A stretch of DNA of 64,000 bases, from the NCBI RefSeq assembly GCF_001510715.1, contig NZ_LMTJ01000005.1, positions 672,138-736,137 of the forward strand, given 5' to 3'. How positions within the stretch are numbered: position 1 is the stretch's first letter; the number at the start of each line of letters is the position of its first letter. This document shows positions 9,448 through 17,485 of the stretch, one piece after another. Under the pieces are notes generated by a model, which was not told the DNA's origin, searched no databases, and worked only from the letters and a program-made list of their open reading frames with translations. Source of the stretch: Bacillus sp. FJAT-29814. Lineage in GTDB: Bacteria > Bacillota > Bacilli > Bacillales > Cytobacillaceae. The translations under genes were made by a program, and so were the position numbers.

Positions 9448-10221
9448 ATGTTTGTGACAACCGGAGGACGCACCAATCAATACATGATTGATAAAGCAAA
9501 AGGAATAGCAGCTGCCTTTGATGTCATGTATGTTCCTAGAAGGAAAAAATCAATTCATTCGCTTCAGCAAGATTGTGACAGCGATTGTTTAGTGGTTGGA
9601 AAAGAGCGGCTGGAATTATATAAAAAAGGTGAGACAGAACCATTTTTCTTTCATCCCAACTCCGCCATGTTCCGCATAAAGCGGCTGTTGCGAGGGGAAC
9701 ATGACCCTTTTGCACAAGCAGCGCAGCTGTCAAAAGGGAAAAAAATCCTCGACTGTACCCTTGGATTGGCCGGCGATGCCATTGTAGCTAGCTTTTTAAC
9801 CGGGAAGAGTGGACAAGTTACAGGAATTGAAGGGCAAAAATATGTGGCTTATATTGTCCAAGAAGGCCTGTGTACATGGGACCCTGGTCTTTTCGAAATG
9901 AAGGAGGCAATGGAGCGGATTGAGGTGGTTCATGCCCCGGCATTACAATTTCTAAAAAGTCTGCCTGATGCCTCGTACGATTGCGTATACTTTGACCCGA
10001 TGTTTGATGAAAATATTCGAGAATCTTTAGGAATCAGGGGCTTAACGCAATTTGCCCTTTATGATGAATTTGACGATGCTATGATTACGGAGGCCTTAAG
10101 GGTCACAAAATCACGGGTTGTCTTAAAGGACCATTATAAAAGCGACCGTTTCGAAAAATTCGGGTTTAAGGTATCAGTCAGAAAAAATGCCAAATTCCAT
10201 TTTGGTTTTATCGAAAAATAG
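9448..10221 (+). CDS. ypiP: Class I SAM-dependent methyltransferase (YpiP, RsmJ-like)
   Basis: A 257-residue protein with a Rossmann methyltransferase core: SAM-binding ILDCTLGLAGDAIVASFL at about residues 100-117, and the catalytic YFDPMFDEN motif at about 181-189. The architecture (short N-terminal domain, DPM motif) is that of the RsmJ family, which makes m2G1516 in 16S rRNA in enterobacteria. Activity in Bacillus is inferred only. The gene lies between brxA and ypjP, as in B. subtilis. The start ATG 9448 has no strong ribosome site (GGAATGG), so it may be weakly translated. Confidence 0.85.
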   Translation: MFVTTGGRTNQYMIDKAKGIAAAFDVMYVPRRKKSIHSLQQDCDSDCLVVGKERLELYKKGETEPFFFHPNSAMFRIKRLLRGEHDPFAQAAQLSKGKKILDCTLGLAGDAIVASFLTGKSGQVTGIEGQKYVAYIVQEGLCTWDPGLFEMKEAMERIEVVHAPALQFLKSLPDASYDCVYFDPMFDENIRESLGIRGLTQFALYDEFDDAMITEALRVTKSRVVLKDHYKSDRFEKFGFKVSVRKNAKFHFGFIEK

Positions 10222-10313
10222 CTGGAATATTTTCCAATTTTACAAAAAAAGAAGTATAATAATTTTGTATAGGCGTTAAAATATTAAGTCGGTCGAAGTG
10301 AGGTGAGCTGTGA

Positions 10314-10907
10314 GTGAGAAGTTGGGCGCGTAAGTCACTGTTTGTTTTAATTTCAGTTTTAACGTTTGGACTGGTAACTCCTACCCAGCTCCTAAATGCT
10401 GTTAATGCCGAAGGGCCGGCTGAACGTGATGTCCTTGAAGTTCCATCCTCTAAGAGCGGCTTCACGCAGGTCCATGAATACCGAGAAGAATCAGAGTTTG
10501 ATAGAGAAGAGTTTGTCAGGGAAATGATTACTTCCGCAAAACTCCAATCCTATCAAAAGTTTGGCAGTAAAATAAAGCCGGTGATTGAAAACGAATTTAG
10601 GGATGTAATCTTGCCAAAAATAGAAATGGCGATAGCAGAAACAGCAGCCCTTTTCCCGGAGAATGACCTGAAAAATTTGGCCATAACAGAATTTCCCGGC
10701 GCTGGCGTTTCCGAGAAAATTTTTCATATAAAAAACCGTTTAACTGGGAAAGATATTTTACGATTCCATGTAAGACGCGACAATCCACCGCAAGCAGGAT
10801 ACTGGTTTAATTTCCATTATCATACTTATCATGATGAGTTTCAAGCCCACCATGATCTCGGGTCAATTTATTGGGATAAAAATACTCCGCCGAACTGGAT
10901 GAGTTGA
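10314..10907 (+). CDS. ypjP: YpjP-family secreted protein
   Basis: A 197-residue protein of the Bacillus YpjP family, function unknown. The GTG start at 10314 has GAGGTGAG upstream. Residues 1-32 (MRSWARKSLFVLISVLTFGL then TPTQLLNAVNAEG) look like a signal peptide. The C-terminal part has a His/Tyr-rich segment (FNFHYHTYHDEFQAHHDLG) that could bind metal; that is speculation. In B. subtilis ypjP stands before thyB-dfrA, whereas here about 10 kb of Ter genes separate it from thyA. Confidence 0.8.
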   Translation: MRSWARKSLFVLISVLTFGLVTPTQLLNAVNAEGPAERDVLEVPSSKSGFTQVHEYREESEFDREEFVREMITSAKLQSYQKFGSKIKPVIENEFRDVILPKIEMAIAETAALFPENDLKNLAITEFPGAGVSEKIFHIKNRLTGKDILRFHVRRDNPPQAGYWFNFHYHTYHDEFQAHHDLGSIYWDKNTPPNWMS

Positions 10908-10946
10908 TGCCAATAATCACCAAAATAAAAAAATATTTTTTATTTG

Positions 10947-10972
10947 TGAAACCTTTTTATGAAAAACTCGTA
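10947..10972 (+). promoter_or_regulatory. ECF (SigW-type) promoter before terD
   Basis: TGAAAC (10947-10952) and CGTA (10969-10972) are separated by exactly 16 bases, the consensus for B. subtilis SigW promoters, with an A/T-rich spacer. It lies about 30 bases upstream of the terD ATG. The homologous yceC-H operon of B. subtilis is under ECF control, which supports the assignment. Confidence 0.82.
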
Positions 10973-11004
10973 AATAGACTATTACCAAATTAGGAGGAAT
11001 GAAC

Positions 11005-11586
11005 ATGGCAATTAGTTTATCAAAAGGACAAAAAGTTGATTTAACAAAAACAAATCCAGGATTGACAAAGGTAGTTGTCGGTCTTGGTTGGGACACAAAT
11101 AAATATGATGGCGGTCATGACTTTGACCTAGATGCTTCCGTGTTCTTATTAGGCGAAAATGGAAAAGTTACAAGTGAAACAGATTTTGTTTTCTACAACA
11201 ATCCACAGGGTGGAAATGGCTCGGTCGTACATACTGGAGACAACCGTACTGGTGCCGGTGATGGAGATGACGAACAAGTAAATATTGACTTGTCAGCCGT
11301 TCCTGCCAATATCCAGCGCATCGCATTTACGATTACGATTCATGATGCGGCCAGCAGAAATCAGAATTTCGGACAGGTGTCTAATGCCTATGCTCGTATT
11401 TTCAATGATGCATCCGGGGAAGAACTGATTCGATATGATTTAGGGGAAGATTTCTCCATTGAGACAGCAATCGTTGTCGGAGAATTGTATCGTCATAACG
11501 GCGAATGGAAATTCAGTGCCATCGGCAGCGGCTACCAAGGTGGTTTGGCGGCACTCGCTACAGACTTCGGTTTGCAGGTTGGATAA
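11005..11586 (+). CDS. terD: TerD-family calcium-binding stress protein
   Basis: A 193-residue TerD-domain protein. The N-terminal [20 protein letters not shown] and acidic Ca2+ sites ([34 protein letters not shown]) are complete. TerD proteins associate with TerC at the membrane in tellurite, envelope and DNA-damage stress. AGGAGG at 10992-10997 points to ATG 11005; the ATG at 10999 is too close to it. The gene has its own ECF promoter and a terminator, and terC follows. Confidence 0.94.
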   Translation: MAISLSKGQKVDLTKTNPGLTKVVVGLGWDTNKYDGGHDFDLDASVFLLGENGKVTSETDFVFYNNPQGGNGSVVHTGDNRTGAGDGDDEQVNIDLSAVPANIQRIAFTITIHDAASRNQNFGQVSNAYARIFNDASGEELIRYDLGEDFSIETAIVVGELYRHNGEWKFSAIGSGYQGGLAALATDFGLQVG

Positions 11587-11597
11587 TATTAGATAAT

Positions 11598-11629
11598 TCA
11601 AGAGACCCAGCGCTCGCTGGGTCTTTTTA
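11598..11629 (+). terminator. Terminator between terD and terC
   Basis: AGACCCAGCG and CGCTGGGTCT form a 10-bp stem followed by TTTTTAC. It probably lowers terC transcription relative to terD, since no separate terC promoter was found in the remaining 37 bases. Confidence 0.85.
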
Positions 11630-11665
11630 CAAAAATTCGAGATACATCCAGGAGGAATTTTTTTA

Positions 11666-12448
11666 ATGTCCGTTTTACAGGGAATTATTGATACGTATGC
11701 ACAATTTTTTAATTGGGAAATGTGGGGTGAGGTATTAACAGACCCGGTTTCTTGGGGACTTATTGGTACGCTTGTTATTCTAGAAGGGTTGCTTTCAGCT
11801 GACAACGCCTTGGTTCTTGCGGTTATGGTTAAACACTTGCCGGAAAAGCAGCGGAAAAAGGCATTGTTTTATGGATTGTTAGGTGCGTATATATTCCGGT
11901 TTATCGCGATTGGGGTCGGTGTTTTCCTCATTAAACTTTGGTGGGTCAAGTTAATAGGAGCAGGATATCTTGCTTGGCTGTCCATTAAGTACTTTATCGA
12001 TAAACGTAAAGCCTCTCAAGCGGAAGATGAGGAAGAACATGGAATCAATAAAGGCGGACTGCTTATCAGGTTATTTGGCACTTTCTGGGGAACGGTTGCA
12101 GCGGTTGAGTTAATGGATATTGCTTTTTCCGTTGACAGCGTCCTTGCTGCCTTTGGTGTAAGTGAACAGGTTTGGGTGCTGTTATTAGGGGGAATGCTCG
12201 GTGTCTTAATGATGCGGGGAATTGCAGGGGTGTTTTTGAAGCTAATTGACCGTGTACCTGAGCTTGAAACAACAGCCTATATTTTAATTCTCTTAATTGC
12301 TGTGAAAATGCTTCTAGCTCTCCCAGCGATCGATATTCATGTAGCACATACTACCTTCTTTATCATCTTATTAATTACCTTTGCAGCAACCTTTGTCGTT
12401 CACTTTATGAACAAAAAGAAGGAAGCAGGCAATGGACAACAATCATAA
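11666..12448 (+). CDS. yceF: TerC/Alx-family membrane protein (YceF)
   Basis: A 260-residue integral membrane protein with about seven hydrophobic segments. The TerC hallmark Asp residues are in SADNALVLAVM and IAFSVDSVLAAFG. In B. subtilis TerC homologues (YceF/YkoY) have been linked to manganese export and metalation of secreted proteins, so manganese transport is a plausible role here. AGGAGG precedes ATG 11666. It is the second gene of the Ter cluster and is separated from the biosynthetic block by a 168-base spacer with an AT-rich palindrome. Confidence 0.93.
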   Translation: MSVLQGIIDTYAQFFNWEMWGEVLTDPVSWGLIGTLVILEGLLSADNALVLAVMVKHLPEKQRKKALFYGLLGAYIFRFIAIGVGVFLIKLWWVKLIGAGYLAWLSIKYFIDKRKASQAEDEEEHGINKGGLLIRLFGTFWGTVAAVELMDIAFSVDSVLAAFGVSEQVWVLLLGGMLGVLMMRGIAGVFLKLIDRVPELETTAYILILLIAVKMLLALPAIDIHVAHTTFFIILLITFAATFVVHFMNKKKEAGNGQQS

Positions 12449-12498
12449 TGTTGCTTAATGGGGGCTGACGCGAGTTGTCTCCCTTATTTTTTAGCTAA

Positions 12499-12529
12499 TA
12501 AGAAATTATAAAATTTTTATAATTTCTTA
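12499..12529. repeat. Perfect 15-1-15 AT-rich palindrome
   Basis: TAAGAAATTATAAAA (12499-12513) is followed by one T and its exact reverse complement (12515-12529). It has no GC-rich stem and no T tract, so it is a poor terminator and could be an operator or a cruciform-prone site. It sits between terC and the biosynthetic block. Confidence 0.75.
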
Positions 12530-12544
12530 ACGCATAAATTCAAC

Positions 12545-12584
12545 TACGCCTCTGTCTGCGTCCTAACGGACTTGCCAGTCGGCG
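12545..12584 (+). other. Short GC-rich structured segment upstream of the Ter biosynthetic block
   Basis: In an otherwise AT-rich spacer, CGCC (12547-12550) can pair with GGCG (12580-12583), and GTCC-TAAC-GGAC forms an inner hairpin; GGACT/AGTC gives an alternative fold. It may be a leader RNA element or an intergenic repeat. No other copy was recognised in this window. Confidence 0.35.
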
Positions 12585-12616
12585 AGTTTTCATTTACCTA
12601 ACTGAGGGGTTCGAAA

Positions 12617-13813
12617 ATGAGGTTTTTTACATATTTTCATGAAGATGAGATTGAGCAGTTTTTCTATCAAAAGCCGCAAGAGTTCACGAAATATACCGAG
12701 CGGGAGCTTTTGGCTTTCGGTTTGGGCGCAACCCTCTATATGCCGGCAACCCGCCCGAATATCCATCAAGAAATTCTATCTAAGAAGCATGCCGGGTTAA
12801 CCTCACTTGTTATCGACCTTGAGGACGCAGTGGGTGACCATCAGGTGCCGAAGGCGGAAGGCTTGCTGGTTGATGAGTTATTAAAATTGTTTGCCGAGTA
12901 TCATATGGGGTTTATCACAACGGCCGATTTGCCTCTAATGTTTATTAGAATTCGCAGCCTTGATCAGTTTGCGAGATTGATAGACCGGTTGGGAGAAGCA
13001 TCCAGACTCCTCACTGGAGTCGTGATTCCCAAGTTTTCAGCTGAAAGCGGAACGGAGTTTCTAAAACAGGTCCAGCAAATACATACCAAACAGCATCCTT
13101 TCTATGCAATGCCGATACTTGAATCTTCCAAAATCATCCATAAGGAATCTAGAATGGAAGAATTGTTGGGAATCAAACAAATAGCCGACTGCTATAGGGA
13201 TCATATCCTTAATATTCGCATGGGGGCAACTGATTTTTGCGGCTTGTATGGAATCCGCCGCAGTGCCGATACAACAGTTTACGATATTGCTGTTTTAAGA
13301 GACTGTATTTCTGATATTATCAATGTTTTTGGGCGTCATGAAAGCCCCTATGTCGTATCGGGGCCGGTCTGGGAGTATTTTTCCGCCAAGGACAGAATGT
13401 TGAAGCCGCAGCTGAGGCAGACTCCGTTTCGGGAACGTTATGGGGACGAAGGCATTAAATGGCGGAGAAAACTGATTGATGATCACCTCGATGGGTTAAT
13501 CAGGGAAACAATGCTGGATATTACCAATGGCATCACGGGAAAAACCATTATTCACCCTTCGCATATAAAGGTGGTTCAGGCCTTGAACGTTGTTTCCTAC
13601 GAGGAATACATTGATGCCATTAATATCGTAAACGCGGCAACTGGGAATATCGGGGTCGTCAAAAGCGATTTTGCCAATAAAATGAATGAAATAAAGCCCC
13701 ATTATTATTGGGCACAAAAAACGATTTTTAAATCAAAGCTTTTCGGGGTGTTACATGAAGAATTCACAAACATTGACCTTATTAAAAAAGAAGTCTACGT
13801 TTCGTATTCTTGA
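12617..13813 (+). CDS. HpcH/HpaI-aldolase/CitE-like enzyme of the Ter biosynthetic module
   Basis: A 398-residue TIM-barrel protein of the citrate-lyase-beta/HpcH family. Visible marks are GATLYMPATRPN, LVIDLEDAVGDHQ (acidic metal ligands) and GVVIPKF. It probably catalyses C-C bond cleavage or formation on an unknown metabolite. Comparative work on Ter systems (Anantharaman, Iyer and Aravind) placed such enzymes in a predicted nucleotide-like biosynthetic operon with phosphoribosyltransferases. The 3' end overlaps the next gene by 59 bases, so the two are coupled. Start ATG 12617 has GAGGGG upstream. Confidence 0.82.
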   Translation: MRFFTYFHEDEIEQFFYQKPQEFTKYTERELLAFGLGATLYMPATRPNIHQEILSKKHAGLTSLVIDLEDAVGDHQVPKAEGLLVDELLKLFAEYHMGFITTADLPLMFIRIRSLDQFARLIDRLGEASRLLTGVVIPKFSAESGTEFLKQVQQIHTKQHPFYAMPILESSKIIHKESRMEELLGIKQIADCYRDHILNIRMGATDFCGLYGIRRSADTTVYDIAVLRDCISDIINVFGRHESPYVVSGPVWEYFSAKDRMLKPQLRQTPFRERYGDEGIKWRRKLIDDHLDGLIRETMLDITNGITGKTIIHPSHIKVVQALNVVSYEEYIDAINIVNAATGNIGVVKSDFANKMNEIKPHYYWAQKTIFKSKLFGVLHEEFTNIDLIKKEVYVSYS

Positions 13814-15098
13814 CGCGATTGAGGCGGAGATTGAAGTTTTGGAAAATCCGTACGGGTTGCCAATGGAAGAGTTATTTACAATGGCAGCGAGAATAAATAA
13901 AAAGCGCTCATTTTTGTTCGTCAGCAAAGTGCTTGGAAAACATCTGCCGATTCACCCTAATAAAGGGCTGCTGACTGCAGCTTTGTTAGCCGCACGATAT
14001 TTTGAGTCGGTAAAGGGGGGAGAAGTGACAGAAAGGGAAAGGCTGATCCGTTCCTTTTTGCAGGACGAGCCAGATCAGGTTGGCCCGATTATTCCTGGGG
14101 TAATCAATCCGGTCGTGATAGGCTTTGCCGAAACGGCAACGGCACTTGGCCACGCTTTTTTCGATTGCTTTCATCAGGCGGACTTTTTCCATACCACTCG
14201 GGAGGAAATCCATTCCCATGCACCTGAGGTTACCTTTGAGGAAGAGCATTCACATGCCACCTCCCATCGATGTTATATACCATTAGAAATGATTCAAAAT
14301 GATCGGGAGATTATTTTAGTGGATGATGAAATGACAACTGGGAAAACGGCGCTTAATATCATCCAATCGATTCATGCAAGCTTTCCTAGGACGGACTACA
14401 CGGTCGTTTCCATTCTGGATTGGCGTTCCGAAGCCAATCGCCAAGAATTTTCACGGCTTGAAGAAGAACTTGGGATCACGATACATACTGTCAGTTTATT
14501 AGCGGGAAATGTTCACATCAAGCAGCTAAAAGAAATCAAGGACCATTCCGAGACAGATGATACCAATGAACAAGGGGAGCTAAAGCTCGGAGCCATTTCC
14601 CTATCACCCTTATTTCACACAACGTCTTTTATTTCGGAAAATCCATTGAATCAAGTGCCTTTTATAAAAGAAACCGGAAGATTTGGATTGAACAGCAGCG
14701 AAAATAAGATGCTCCATCAACAGGTATGGGAAGCAGCCAATATATTAAAATCAAGAAGGACCGGAGGTAGAACCCTTTGTCTTGGGACCGGGGAGTTTAT
14801 GTATCTGCCAATGAAAATTGCCTCTGCCATGGGGAGTGGGGTTTTCTATCAATCAACGACGAGAAGTCCAATTTATATTGAAAATCGAGAAGGCTATGGA
14901 GCGCGCTACGGGATTAGCTTCCCTAATCCGGAAGACTTGCAAATATCCCATAATGTTTATAATATCCCGCCAGGCGGCTATGATGAGATATTTTTGTTTT
15001 TTGAGAGAGAACCAGAGGCTGCCACTCTAGAGCCATTGTTAAATGAATTGAAAAAATTACAATTTAATTCGGTAAAGCTTGTCTTTTTTTCGAATTGA
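13755..15098 (+). CDS. Phosphoribosyltransferase with C-terminal TRSP domain
   Basis: A 447-residue two-domain protein. The N-terminal half is a PRTase fold with the PRPP-binding motif EIILVDDEMTTGKTALNII near residues 191-209. The C-terminal part (from about residue 295, FGLNSSENKM then TLCLGTGEFMYLPMKIAS) fits the TRSP domain that accompanies it in Ter operons. It presumably builds a ribosylated small molecule, product unknown. Start ATG 13755 has GGGGTG upstream and lies 59 bases inside the preceding gene, an unusually long overlap; a later start cannot be excluded. Confidence 0.8.
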   Translation: MKNSQTLTLLKKKSTFRILDAIEAEIEVLENPYGLPMEELFTMAARINKKRSFLFVSKVLGKHLPIHPNKGLLTAALLAARYFESVKGGEVTERERLIRSFLQDEPDQVGPIIPGVINPVVIGFAETATALGHAFFDCFHQADFFHTTREEIHSHAPEVTFEEEHSHATSHRCYIPLEMIQNDREIILVDDEMTTGKTALNIIQSIHASFPRTDYTVVSILDWRSEANRQEFSRLEEELGITIHTVSLLAGNVHIKQLKEIKDHSETDDTNEQGELKLGAISLSPLFHTTSFISENPLNQVPFIKETGRFGLNSSENKMLHQQVWEAANILKSRRTGGRTLCLGTGEFMYLPMKIASAMGSGVFYQSTTRSPIYIENREGYGARYGISFPNPEDLQISHNVYNIPPGGYDEIFLFFEREPEAATLEPLLNELKKLQFNSVKLVFFSN

Positions 15099-15111
15099 GA
15101 GGTGAGAACAC

Positions 15112-16233
15112 ATGCGGCAAACTAGGAACAAACCTGCAAAAATCGGAACCTATCAAGAACAGGATGTACTATTTCTACTAAAGGATTTAAGCGAGGTCAA
15201 TCTGGAGGATTCCGCCGCCAATCGGGAGCTCCAAATGCAATCCGGGGGCCATTACAGCGAGACGCTGCCCATTGAATATCAGCCTCCTGCAGAATACATT
15301 GATTTGTTTTGGAAAACCTTACATCAATATAAACAAAAAGTGGCGGCATCGATCGGAATTGTCGCTGAGCAAATTTATCATATAAAAGGGAAAGACACGG
15401 TTCTTGTGTCACTTGCCCGAGCTGGTACGCCGGTGGGCATTCTGATTAAGCGGTATTTAACGATGAAATATGGGGTTTCCCTGCCACATTATAGTATTTC
15501 CATTATTCGTGACAGGGGAATTGACGAAAATGCCATTCATTATATTAAAAGTGAGCACCCGGACGGAAACATCCAGTTTATTGACGGCTGGACAGGAAAA
15601 GGGGCCATTTCGCTGGAGTTAACCAAGGCATGTCGGGATTATCAAAGAAAATATGGGGCAAAACTAGATGATACTCTGGCAGTCATCGCCGACCCGGGCC
15701 ACTGCACAACCCTGTTTGGAACGAGAGAGGACTTTTTGATACCTAGTGCCTGCTTAAATTCAACTGTTTCGGGCCTTGTAAGCCGAACTGTTTTAAATAA
15801 GGCTTATATAAATAGTGATGATTTCCACGGCGCCAAGTTTTACCGGCATCTGATTGATGAAGATGTCTCGAATGATTTTATCGAAATCATTGCGAATGAA
15901 TTTACCGACATTTTCGAAAAGGCAAAAGAGATGGCCCTGCAAAAAAAATACGAGCAGCTGACAGCTGGATTTACCGGAATGGAAGATGTGAAGCGAATTC
16001 AAGCCCGATTTGCAATTGATCATTCGAATTTCGTTAAACCAGGTGTAGGCGAAACAACCCGGGTATTGCTAAGAAGAGTTCCTTGGAAAATTTTAATGCG
16101 AGACTCGTCAAGTCCATATGTCCAGCACATTCTTATGCTTGCAAAAGAAAAAGGGGTAGAGGTGGTCGATTATCCGGACCTTACCTATCTTTGCTGCGGC
16201 ATTATTAAATCAGTCAAGGGGAATCAGTCATGA
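15112..16233 (+). CDS. StiP-family protein (PRTase-like with PELOTA-type C-terminus)
   Basis: A 373-residue protein of the family annotated as 'cysteine protease StiP'. Its middle region looks like a phosphoribosyltransferase: VLVSLARAGTPVGILIKRY, SIIRDRGIDENAIHYI and FIDGWTGKGAISLELT. The last 60 residues (RRVPWKILMRDSSSPYVQHI then VVDYPDLTYLCCGIIK) resemble a PELOTA RNA-binding domain. The protease label is doubtful from sequence alone. GAGAGGTGAG precedes ATG 15112, and the stop overlaps the next ATG. Confidence 0.8.
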   Translation: MRQTRNKPAKIGTYQEQDVLFLLKDLSEVNLEDSAANRELQMQSGGHYSETLPIEYQPPAEYIDLFWKTLHQYKQKVAASIGIVAEQIYHIKGKDTVLVSLARAGTPVGILIKRYLTMKYGVSLPHYSISIIRDRGIDENAIHYIKSEHPDGNIQFIDGWTGKGAISLELTKACRDYQRKYGAKLDDTLAVIADPGHCTTLFGTREDFLIPSACLNSTVSGLVSRTVLNKAYINSDDFHGAKFYRHLIDEDVSNDFIEIIANEFTDIFEKAKEMALQKKYEQLTAGFTGMEDVKRIQARFAIDHSNFVKPGVGETTRVLLRRVPWKILMRDSSSPYVQHILMLAKEKGVEVVDYPDLTYLCCGIIKSVKGNQS

Positions 16234-17030
16234 TATTTGCATCTGACCTTGACAGGACGATCGTCTATTCAGAACGGGCAATCCTCGAGTTAGGCGAAAA
16301 TGAGACTAAAAGACTTAAACCAGTGGAACAAAAAGATGGCCGCTGGGTGTCGTATATGCCAGAGGATGCTTACACTGCATTGCGAGAGGTAGCTCAAAGC
16401 GGTTTATTTATTCCTGTTACCACGAGGATCACTGAGCAGTTCAACCGGTTTGTTATTTTTGAAGATAGGGAATGTTTCCCCTACGCGATTACTGCTAATG
16501 GTGCCGTGATTTTATACAAAGGGGAACAACTGATTGATTGGACGGAGCTGATTGCCGAAAAAATGAACCGGGAATCAGTCTCACAAGAAGAATTACTGTC
16601 GATTCTGGAAAGGAATGAAATCCAGATAACCGGCCAATTAAAGCAGGCCGGTGGGTATTTTTTCTATTATATTTTGGAATCTCTGCCACTTGTTAATGAC
16701 AGGACTTACCTTCAGGAATTAGTATTCCGTTCAGGCTGGAGAATGTCCCTGCAAGGCAGGAAGTTGTACTTTATCCCGAAAGCGGTCAGCAAGGGCACGG
16801 CACTTGAGTTTATTAGCAATCGCGAAGGCATGAAAATGATTGCTGGAGCGGGGGATTCTATTCTCGATTGGGACTTTTTGCAGCACTGCCAACATCGATT
16901 TGTCCCCAACCATGGCGAGCTTGCCAACCTATTGGAAGGTAAGGACTTTATTCTCACGAAAAGCAGCGGAGCAGCAGCCAGTGAAGAAATTCTAAAGCAA
17001 TTTCTTAATCTTGTATGTCTAAAAAGCTAA
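16230..17030 (+). CDS. HAD-family phosphatase of the Ter biosynthetic module
   Basis: A 266-residue haloacid-dehalogenase-fold hydrolase: nucleophile motif FASDLDRTIVYSE (Asp6, Asp8), a Lys in motif III (IPKAVSKGTALEFI), and the metal-binding motif AGAGDSILDWDFL. It most likely dephosphorylates the product or an intermediate of the upstream PRTase enzymes. The start ATG overlaps the StiP stop as ATGA. Its stop overlaps by 4 bases the end of a small convergent gene. Confidence 0.85.
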   Translation: MIFASDLDRTIVYSERAILELGENETKRLKPVEQKDGRWVSYMPEDAYTALREVAQSGLFIPVTTRITEQFNRFVIFEDRECFPYAITANGAVILYKGEQLIDWTELIAEKMNRESVSQEELLSILERNEIQITGQLKQAGGYFFYYILESLPLVNDRTYLQELVFRSGWRMSLQGRKLYFIPKAVSKGTALEFISNREGMKMIAGAGDSILDWDFLQHCQHRFVPNHGELANLLEGKDFILTKSSGAAASEEILKQFLNLVCLKS

Positions 17031-17272
17031 TCCTTTCCGAAGAACCGACTGACCAAAAAATAATAAATGCATGAAAATAAGCTGAAACAGGCTGTGAGGA
17101 AAAGACAAGACATGGCCAGTGATTTTAGGACAGGGGAAAGAAACAGGGTAAAAATCAAACTGAATACAAATAAATCAAGATAAATAAACATGTCGGAAGC
17201 CATGACCTCCATTAATGTATCCAGTTCTTCCTGTATCGCATCGCTTCGGGGTCGTTTATATAAAAAACGCAA
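17027..17272 (-). CDS. Small predicted two-TM membrane protein
   Basis: An unrecognised 81-residue frame. A TTG start at 17272 has AGGTGA 6 bases upstream on the minus strand; the longer reading from GTG 17281 would begin inside that site. The N-terminus is polar and charged (LRFLYKRPRSDAIQEELDTL), followed by two hydrophobic stretches (IYLDLFVFSLIFTLFLS; SCLFLTACFSLFSCIYYFLV). It lies convergent to the HAD gene inside the Ter cluster and upstream of the second ECF promoter. It could be a chance frame, but the amphipathic-then-TM pattern is gene-like. Confidence 0.45.
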   Translation of the reverse strand: MRFLYKRPRSDAIQEELDTLMEVMASDMFIYLDLFVFSLIFTLFLSPVLKSLAMSCLFLTACFSLFSCIYYFLVSRFFGKD

Positions 17273-17355
17273 GTTGGTCACCTACTTTATTATCAGTACT
17301 CAATACTATGTAGGGACAAGAATAAAGGTGAAAATGGTGGAAATTCAGCTTAATG

Positions 17356-17381
17356 TGAAACATTTTTTTGCTGGACTCGTA
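17356..17381 (+). promoter_or_regulatory. ECF (SigW-type) promoter before yceG-telA-terD-terD
   Basis: TGAAAC (17356-17361) and CGTA (17378-17381) with a 16-base spacer, the same geometry and the same T-rich spacer start as the terD promoter at 10947. It lies about 105 bases before the yceG start. Confidence 0.82.
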
Positions 17382-17485
17382 TAAACAAATGAACCATTAA
17401 GCCAACTATGATATGATGATAAGGAACCTTACATAATCTGCTATCTTTGAATCCATGTTTTGCTTTAGTAGGGGGGGATTATGAA

